NCBI GenBank assembly: GCA_917880725.1
Contig: OU862883.1
Coordinates: 19,143,005-19,207,004, forward strand
Direction: 5' to 3'
Length of the DNA: 64,000 nucleotides
DNA from: Selenia dentaria
Taxonomy: Eukaryota; Arthropoda; Insecta; Lepidoptera; Geometridae
Shown here: in pieces, positions 56,738 through 64,000 of the stretch
How the letters are laid out: every line of letters starts with the position of its first letter
How positions within the stretch are numbered: position 1 is the first letter of the stretch
Made by a program: the position numbers and the translations under genes
The notes under the pieces: model-generated
Databases searched by the model: none
Told to the model about the DNA's origin: nothing
What the model saw: the letters and a program-made list of their open reading frames with translations, nothing else

Positions 56738-56754
56738 TGCATAATATCTTATTA

Positions 56755-57000
56755 AATATATAAATAAATAATAAATAAATATTCCACAACTAACACACAA
56801 CGCCATCTAGTCCCAAGCTAAGCAGAGCTTGTGTTATGGGTACTAGACAACTGATAATCATACATATTATAGATAAATTACACCCAGACACAGAACAAAT
56901 GATCGTGCTCATTACACAAACATTTGTCCTGGGTGGGAATCGAACCCACGACCTCCGGCATAGCAGTCAGGGTCACTAACCACTAGACCAACAGGCCTGT
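56755..57000 (-). mobile_element. tRNA-derived SINE
   Basis: On the minus strand the head reads GGCCTGTTGGTCTAGTGGTT (A box), then GGAGGTCGTGGGTTCGATTC (B box), then body sequence with ACAAATGTTTGTGTAATGAG, GTGTCTGGGTGTAATTTATC and CTTAGCTTGGGACTAGATGG, ending in an AT-rich (TAAA)n tail at 56757-56785. The head resembles a tRNA but the sequence is followed by a long SINE body, so it is not a functional tRNA gene. Confidence 0.88.
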
Positions 57001-57599
57001 CTTATATATTATAAATAGTATTCAGGTGTAGGGATATAGGCTTTTTTGTGAATAAAGACGCAATGTGATTTACTAACAGAGGCTGTAGCGCAATTTGAGA
57101 AAATGTATTCGTATCGTAAGCGTCAACCCGTCTCATTTCGGCGAACCAACTATGAGTTATCTGTGTCACAGTTGCCCTAGATACATAACAGTTTGTATTG
57201 TTTCGCGTGAACGACACGTTACGTTACACTTACGCAGTTATTCGTGCTAGGCACATTGTACTTTTTCGTTGACTCCATCTTATCATGATCATTGAGTCAG
57301 ATAGCGTAAATACGCTGCCAATTTCGTAATTATTGTAAATTTTTTCCTTATATTTTCATTACTTGCAAAACACTTGAACAAACTTAAACACAATGATTCC
57401 TTAGGGATTATTATACATTGAAATAAAACAGATTAAATCAAGTTATTTTAAATTATATTAATTCCGCCTTTGTGAGCGCTTTACAAATGCGATTACATTC
57501 GTTTAATCAATTGATCCAATACTTGTCTGATGGTCAATTTAATGATAAGTTGACTTATAAATTAGATTTTTTTCACAGTTGAATGAGACCGTAGACCCA
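57001..57599. other. Non-coding stretch, nothing recognised
   Basis: AT-rich; no supported gene. Confidence 0.5.
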
Positions 57600-57740
57600 T
57601 ATAATTGGTATAAATTTCAACTTGATACCTCAACCAGACAAAAAGGGTATTGATAGACAGACAAACGTACAGACTGTCAGATAGACAGACGGATAACAAA
57701 GTGATGAGTGAGTATTTTGAGGTACGGAACCCTAAAAATT
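57600..57740. repeat. 3' end of the AAAACCGGCCAAGTG repeat family
   Basis: Contains CCAGACAAAAAGGGTATTG, GACAGACGGATAACAAAGTG and a terminal TTTTGAGGTACGGAACCCTAA. This is the other end of the repeat type seen at 18292-18500. Confidence 0.7.
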
Positions 57741-58185
57741 AATGATTAGCCAAATTTAGCTGCGATCGGTTCAATATTGGCTTTCCCCTGCTTGGCATGA
57801 TTTATTTTAATTCGAAGTATTCTTATTTAATATTAATTTTGATAAATTATTTTGTTAATAACATAAAACTGTATGACTAAAATGCCGTGCATACGCACGG
57901 TTATACTCCAAAAGTCTAAAAAGACTCGTAAATTACAATAATTTCTACAATAGTATGCCTAGACAAAAAGCTTCTGAAACGTAAAGCAACACTGTTGGGG
58001 TACTACTGCATATCCAATTTTACTAGCTATTAAAGTTTGTGTGAGGCTTCATTACATTGAAACTATATATGTATATAACATAACTTTATAAGCTACTACG
58101 TGCGCACCGCGGTTTCACCCGCGCGCTGATGAATGATGATGATGAATCAAATATAAATATTACTAAATCAAATATTACTCAGGCA
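57741..58185. other. Non-coding stretch with a degraded Helitron-type piece
   Basis: GCACCGCGGTTTCACCCGCGC and (ATG)n around 58105-58145 recall the minus-strand form of the Helitron blocks at 16961-17180. Terminal bases are mutated. Confidence 0.4.
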
Positions 58186-58189
58186 TAAT

Positions 58190-58265
58190 ATAGCTTTGAG
58201 AATACCAGCGCGACCCTGTCTCGCCCCACCTTGGCGGAGGCGGCAGACCGCTCACAGGGGGGAAG
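58190..58265. repeat. Short repeat shared with 61550-61605
   Basis: GCGCGACCCTGTCTCGCCCCACCTTGGCGG corresponds to GTGCGACCCCATCTCGCCCCACCTCGGC at 61570, with similar bases before (GAGAATACCAG / GAAAATTCTAG). Class unknown. Confidence 0.55.
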
Positions 58266-60081
58266 GGAAGTGGACAGCATCCAGCAGGGAAAACTAGTTA
58301 TTGTGACATAACTGTAATAGTTAGACAGATTTTGTAGATATTGATGTCTATTGTCAATAGTTTTCACAGCGTACGCGATATAAGGATACTTTTTGGTATT
58401 TTTTCCACATCCTTGGGTTACAATATCGAAGTTTTCATACGGATCCCTAACTTTTTTGAAAATATTATATAGCCGTTACTAAGTGATAATGTAGCTTTTC
58501 AACGGCACCATTTTTCACCTCTACAACTCTACTCTTTATTATTTTTTCAAATCTGTGATTAATGACATAATTTTAATGAAAAAAAATCTTACAAACTTCT
58601 ATCTGCCAAAGTTTCCTAGTTAAATTCAATTCGCTCTATCATTACATTATATATCAAAACAATATGAAACTGACACCCATAATGAGTTAACTCATTTGCA
58701 TTACGTCATGGTTTTATTTTATTTTATTCATTCTCTATAATATACAACTTCCCATTGCCGCCTGGGCATAAAAGCCAACGTATAACACGTGCTAGTATGG
58801 ATATTATTTCGACATCACTTAGATCGATATTTGCATGCCCATTTAAAGCGACCCGTTTGACGAAGACTTAAAAATGCCTACCTACCTACAAACCCATATA
58901 CGAGTCTCTTTATAGGCAAGCATGCTCGATGCTAAAGGTATTTTTACTTTTTATCATATAGAAATACAGAAGACCTCCAGAGTTACTATTCATTTATTTA
59001 CTCTTAAAAATCAATCATTAATCATACACAGATCTCTATTTATCCCCTTCAAACTTCATCACTGAACTATCTTTCGAATCTATCTTCATCCCTCATCTCA
59101 TGGAACTTTCCCCTCATGGCAACAAAAGTGAGAGTCACTAAACGTGTGATTGTACCCATGTCAATCAAGTAATAGACCGTGCGAGGGCTGTTTAGGTGAG
59201 TGGTTGTAAATTGTAAGGGCAACAAATAACTAAAAGTAGAGCTACTCGTATTTATCGCGAAAGAAAGGTGTTATGAAGCTAAGAATGCTCGCTCATTCTT
59301 TCCGGCCATTCCCAACACAATTGCGATAAAAGAAAGGTACCTAATACATGAGATTTTTTTTAAAGTTGCTCAAATTATGTATGTATTGTATACAGCTAAT
59401 AAAGCAATGTAAAGCACGCGTGTTTAACGAAGCTACAATATGAACCGTAATGAACACACTTTAAGATATAAAAAGTAGTTACTGGATAATTAAAACAATG
59501 TTAAGTAGAAATAACGCGCGGGTAAGTAAAACGAAAGCTGCATTACTAACTCAAAAGCGGCGCGATCAGGCCTCCATTTTACGAGCAAGTGTGTTAAAAT
59601 GAACTTATGTGCCTCGTTTCTTAGGCTACAGCAATGTGCAACTTTTAAAGCACACATATAATAAATTGTGAAAATCCCGGCATACAAGCGTCGGTTCGCA
59701 AATCTACCAGTGGTAGGAATAAGACTGCCCGCGGTTATATTTCATACGGGCTCTTTGAAATGTCTCCGCGGCCTACGCGGGCTGCGCTTTGTTTATCCGG
59801 TAAAACTATTTCTGTTGGAGTTCCGTGCAGGTTCGGAATATAATGCAACTTTGCAAGAAATATGCGAGGATTTTAAATGTCTTATTGTCTCATCTTGATA
59901 ATTTGTTTTTAGTGTAAAACTGTTTCTAGAATATTTAATTTATAATCATACTTAAGGCGCGGTCCAATCCTAATTTTAAAACAATTTACGATGCTTTACA
60001 TAAGATCTAAGGTCTTATCAGATTGGACAATGTAAATCTAATAGGTGCTGAAACTTTTTATATTTATTTCGTACAATCAAA
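58266..60081. other. Non-coding stretch, nothing recognised
   Basis: The 76-codon frame at 59668-59898 is GC-richer than its flanks but shows no family resemblance. Confidence 0.45.
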
Positions 60082-60184
60082 ATCATCCATGCAGGCCGCT
60101 TCCAACCGGTCTTTTTGGAAAATCATGGGGGAGGCGTATGTTCAGCAGTGGACGTCCTACGGCTGAGATAATGATGATGATGAT
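60082..60184 (+). mobile_element. RTE-like LINE 3' terminus with 11-bp target duplication
   Basis: Carries CATGCAGGCCGCTTCCAACC and ends CAGCAGTGGACGTCCTACGG then (ATGATG)n. Flanks GTACAATCAAA (60071-60081) and GTACAATTAAA (60185-60195) agree at 10 of 11 bases. Only the last 100 bp of the family are present. Confidence 0.85.
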
Positions 60185-60195
60185 GTACAATTAAA

Positions 60196-61203
60196 TGATT
60201 AAATTTTAATGATAAAGGAGTCCATAGTTCGCTAGTAAACTTCATTAGGAATTCGAATATGATATATTCATGATATATATTTGCCCATAATTGAATAAAA
60301 ATGCTTTTTCCCACGGAGCACGTAAGAAAAATTGCAAAATTTAGGGAATGTTGCCGATTTTTTCTATCGAGCCAAGTTTGCTCAATCGTGTATCGGCTCC
60401 CATACTTCATAAGAATTATATATTCAATTAACACTACGTTTTTTTCGAACTTCGGTTATTAGATTTAAGCATCGAAATTAAGTTTTCGCGAATCGAATCA
60501 TGAAATTTGGTCGTAATCTGCACTCATTTCGCCTTAATACATTTTTAATGTAAAGGTGTATGAGTATGTAGATGTGCACAGACTATGATTTAGATGTATA
60601 CCGAAAGTTTGATAACGTTAGAACAGAGACCAGTCATAGTTGTGGCTCAAATATCAAATGATTGTAGCTAGGAGTTGGTACGCAGCTGTCACTAAGTAGT
60701 GATAAGTGATCATGAGTAGCATAATTAATATACTTCCGTGTTTCTTCAGGCATGATAGATCATTGATTCGGGTTGTTTTTTTATGACAATGGTCGGCTAT
60801 ATTGGCGGCCTTCTGGGGTTTCTAAAACTCTCGTACTTAGGCTAATAGCCTGTCCGAGAACCCGCACTCGCCTAGCGTGGTGTATATTATCCGATACTCC
60901 TTTCTTTGAGAGGAAAGTCAATGACCTACGTTGATGAATTAAAAACGTTGCGATTATCATAAATCAGTGTTGAGCCCAATAATCGAACAGAAACTGCATT
61001 ATTATTAACACGCAAAACACTCCCGTTAGCGATTGAATACAGCTCGGCGCTACCGGTGCTGAAGATGGTGGGAAAAAAGGAACTGAACTCTTACTTGATT
61101 GCTGTAGTACCAAGATACCAACCTTTAAAGATCCCATGTTGATGATTTTTTATCTAATAAACGAATAGAAAGATCTTGACCTTGATCTTGACGATTGAAG
61201 ATC
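60196..61203. other. Non-coding stretch, nothing recognised
   Basis: No supported gene. Confidence 0.5.
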
Positions 61204-61265
61204 TTGACGCACCAACTTAAAAAAAGAATCAATATGTGATATTTTTTTTTAAGTTGGTGCGTCAA
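61204..61265. repeat. Perfect 22-bp hairpin
   Basis: Arms 61204-61225 and 61244-61265 (TTGACGCACCAACTTAAAAA and its complement) are separated by 18 bases. It sits directly before a fragment of the ACCGACTTCC family. Confidence 0.9.
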
Positions 61266-61350
61266 TAGCTTTAGCTCATTTAGAAAAAGTTCTGAGGTAA
61301 CACACAAAAAAAATACAGTCTACTTGAGAACCTCTTCCTGTTTTCATTTA
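61266..61350. repeat. ACCGACTTCC-family fragment
   Basis: GAGGTAACACACAAAAAAAA, TACAGTCTACTTGAGAACCT and CCTCTTCCTGTTTTCA match the end of the family. The left part is missing. Confidence 0.6.
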
Positions 61351-62499
61351 GAATAGTTATATACATTATTACCTATATGGACAAGGCAACGCCACAAATC
61401 ACGACAATCACGAACACTTCCAGTGGCTTGTGGCGAATCTATACATTGAATCGATAGTCTATAGATGCAGCAATTTCAACCACGGATTACAACAGTACGC
61501 CATACCACAGGTTATCCTAGTTTCAATCAATCCTGGCCTACCGCTGGGGCGAGATTATGAAAATTCTAGTGCGACCCCATCTCGCCCCACCTCGGCCTCA
61601 CGGGAGTTATTATTGTGTTTGAACCCCACACACAAGTACAGTTACAATATTCTCCTCACTCACAAAAAGATTAATTTTCAAAAGTGCAGCATTCAGTGCT
61701 GAGAAAATGACTATATTCATTTTCATAAAAAATGACATCAAAATTATTCTAAAACGAAGTTATTTAAAAAAATGTATTGCGAAAAATAATCCTTATCAAC
61801 ATTGAAATAAAATGTATGTAGTTTTTAATATTATTTAATGTATACATCTTATTGCAGGCGACTTGGCTGGCAATCTTACTAGAATTTTCTTTTAAATTCA
61901 CCGTGAGATCTTTTTTTACATACAAATGTACTTACATTAAACAAAAGCGTAAAATTAGTTTAGTTTGTAAAACTATTAATTAAACCATTTCATTTCATGG
62001 TCACTATCATTCTCTTTAATTCTTCATATTTTTGTCTCAACCAATACCTCGTTGTCAAATGTTTCTCAATGAGGATAACTTCAAAGGACGTCATAAGAAG
62101 AACAACTTAAGGTTTTCCTCATAGAGTACCCTTTAATCATGGCATGACAAAGACATGGATCTTGTTAGCAAAACACACATCGACGATTTTGTAGTATCCG
62201 ATCGTCTGGCGACGGGCCAAAGTCTTGTATGGGATTAAACTAAGGCTTATTGAGAAATCTGTGTAAGACAGTTATAATCTTGGTGAATATATTGTGATAT
62301 GTAATGCTACTGATAGTGAGCACATTAGTAAGGTGCTGTCAATTTATGACGTCGATAAAAATTAGGGTTTTTGAAGCAGTTTATCTCATAAGCAGCGATT
62401 TACTTAAAATTACAAAAAATAATATGACATTTCTAAGACTTTTGAGTACATATTGACGGACTTAAAACATATTTTAACATATTTTTTTTTTAAATTAAC
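61351..62499. other. Non-coding stretch, nothing recognised
   Basis: Includes the short repeat partner at about 61550-61605 (see 58190). No gene. Confidence 0.45.
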
Positions 62500-62735
62500 T
62501 TATACATATAACATAATAAACTTAAAGTTATTGATACATTTTATTCTGAGTTGGTGCAAGCATTCACAGCAGACCAGTGCCCGCAAACAGCACCCGTTCA
62601 CGAGTTGACGCATGTGCCAGCCATCGCCTTCCTCAACCATTTCTGAGGGAAGATGGCGACCCGCCACACACGCCACCGCTTGCCAACACATTTCCGTGAG
62701 CATGTTTGCTCTGAATGCCCGCACCATCTCTTTGT
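62500..62735 (-). CDS. Possible exon of an unidentified gene
   Basis: A minus-strand frame, GC-richer than its surroundings over 62550-62727, encodes MVRAFRANMLTEMCWQAV, VAGRHLPSEMVEEGDGW and LVCCECLHQLRIKC. The codon choice and composition resemble real coding sequence, and the last part (62500-62545) turns AT-rich as if past an exon end. AAAG at about 62731-62735 on the minus strand precedes the ATG and could be a splice acceptor. I do not recognise the family. It could be part of the same gene as 62861-63018, or a fragment of an unknown transposon. Confidence 0.35.
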
Positions 62736-62860
62736 CAGTTATAATTTCTTAACGCTAGCTTACATACAATTCGAAAAACTACATATATTACAACAAATGG
62801 ATTAGTTAACTAGAATAGGGGAACAAAAGGGGAAAAGAGGGGAAAAACCGAGATTTACAT

Positions 62861-63018
62861 TTATTTTGAGCCCACGTTGCCCACTTTGCGCTGAAACAGG
62901 GCCTCCATCACCACGCTGTTTCGATCCCTGATTGCCATCTTCAGGTTATAGCCGTAGATGGTTTGCTCGCTCGCAACCGTCGCTTGCCTCACAAACCGTC
63001 CGATGGCATCATCACATA
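62861..63018 (-). CDS. Possible terminal exon of an unidentified gene
   Basis: On the minus strand the pyrimidine-containing stretch ending ...ACCCTAG (acceptor at 63019-63020) is followed by an open frame of 51 codons: CDDAIGRFVRQATVASEQTI, then YGYNLKMAIRDRNSVVMEAL and FQRKVGNVGSK, ending TAA at 62861-62863. GC content is clearly higher than the AT-rich flanks, and the frame is too short for the long-ORF list. It looks like coding sequence of a real protein; I do not recognise it. An alternative donor before GTGGGC could join it to the 62500-62735 segment. Confidence 0.45.
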
Positions 63019-63024
63019 CTAGGG

Positions 63025-63940
63025 TACATTAAAAAAAATTCAAACATACCACTTCATTTGACCCTTAAAACAGTTTTCCTCTTTATTCACAATTGTATTT
63101 GTCATTAAATACGTAATAAAATAGCAATGTTTAATAGACATACACTGACGGATACAGTTTTTATTGAATAGTGACCATTATTTTTTATTAACTTTTATAC
63201 GTTTTTATGAGATGCGCTTGCTTGATTTCAAGTGAAAGAATTAAGCTCTGAACTGACAGCGCCTGTTACATTATTTTTAGTTTGTCATTTCGCTGGTTTC
63301 AGAATTGCTATTAACTTTTCCTACATTAGAATTTTACATTGGCTACATTGTTATTCATGATTTAATCGATATTATATTTTTTTAAGAACAGATCATGAAA
63401 TACTATTATTTTTTCCTATGATGCAAAAGAAGTCGGTATATACGGCCAAAAATATAAAAGGAATCGGGCCATCATAAAAAACTATTTTACGACATTATTT
63501 CAAAAGTGTCAGCAAACCTTCCAAACTTTGGATATATAAGTAATTGAAGTATTCCATCTAGATCTGAATGGTCGTTCATATGAATGAAATCCATTCGACT
63601 TTTCCACGCTCATAATGAAACCGTCAAGAGTTAAAGTGCAAAAATGGCATAAAAATATTTTGTGCCGTGCTGGCAGTCACGTCACTATAGACTCAAAATT
63701 CTACTTTAGCCTTTTCCATTACTGGTATGTAGTCGACTTTTCCCAGCCATAAAAAACAGACTGAGTCTAAAAACGTTACCTTAACCCGTCAGTAGTCAAA
63801 ACTTTATACGAAGCTTTTTGTAGTTTACAAACACTGAAATTTAGTTGACTTTTCCGTGCTCCGTGCCTTATTATAATATATGTCCGCGACTTCGTATGAG
63901 TAAAATTAAGTTTATCGCCATGCATCGAGAACCATGCCTT
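63025..63940. other. Non-coding stretch, nothing recognised
   Basis: AT-rich; could be intron if the exon calls just to the left are real. No gene seen. Confidence 0.45.
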
Positions 63941-63943
63941 AAC

Positions 63944-63984
63944 CCTTTGCGTCCCAAAGACGTATATATACGTCAGTTTCATTC
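63944..63984. repeat. Palindromic GACGTATATATACGTC motif
   Basis: TTTGCGTCCCAAAGACG runs into GACGTATATATACGTC (63959-63974), a perfect 16-bp palindrome known to me as part of a widespread lepidopteran repeat. The window ends within it. Confidence 0.65.
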
Positions 63985-64000
63985 AAAAATCTTATGTTTT

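Noticed and set aside
56930..57000. tRNA gene on the minus strand
   Set aside because: A and B boxes are present but the sequence continues into a SINE body with a tail; it is the SINE head.

Overview
The window looks like AT-rich, transposon-dense nuclear DNA from a moth or butterfly (Lepidoptera). I infer this from the repeat families: CR1/jockey-like and RTE-like non-LTR retrotransposon tails with (TGATGA)n or (GAAGAA)n ends, Helitron ends of the form hairpin + CTAGT, tRNA-derived and 5S-rRNA-derived SINEs, the AAAACCGGCCAAGTG repeat, and an endogenous errantivirus of the 17.6/297/TED type with a tRNA-Ser primer site. No bacterial-style gene organisation is present and no host gene is identified with certainty.

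The only large intact-looking genes belong to one errantivirus (LTR retrovirus-like element) at 49266-56737. It has two 303-bp LTRs with 4 differences, a TGCA target duplication, a tRNA-Ser primer binding site, gag, pol in the -1 frame, a polypurine tract, and an env reading frame with a furin-type site and a C-terminal membrane anchor. Its pol is broken exactly at the reverse transcriptase YxDD box, while gag, the rest of pol and env remain open. A consensus splice donor in the leader and an acceptor near the end of pol are in phase to give env a start codon and signal peptide, as in related elements.

Layout: 1-19 kb holds MITEs, SINEs, LINE tails and Helitron remnants, including a TIR family present four times (1009, 10475, 15661, 19076). 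19.96-21.32 kb is a satellite of six ~228-bp units. 21.4-39 kb has LINE 3' ends, two 5S-derived SINEs (29.5 and 32.6 kb), a hAT-type element (33.9 kb), a complete small Helitron (36.35 kb) and foldback elements. 39.25-42.4 kb has a decayed mariner transposase and a 5'-truncated jockey-like LINE. 43.5-48.9 kb has LINE fragments, a 45-bp minisatellite split by an RTE insertion, a 199-bp tandem repeat and a long perfect hairpin. 49.3-56.7 kb is the errantivirus. 56.7-64 kb is mostly non-coding; two GC-richer stretches on the minus strand near 62.5-63.0 kb look like possible exons of an unidentified gene.

Most short open frames in the window appear to be chance frames in repeats and are not listed as genes.
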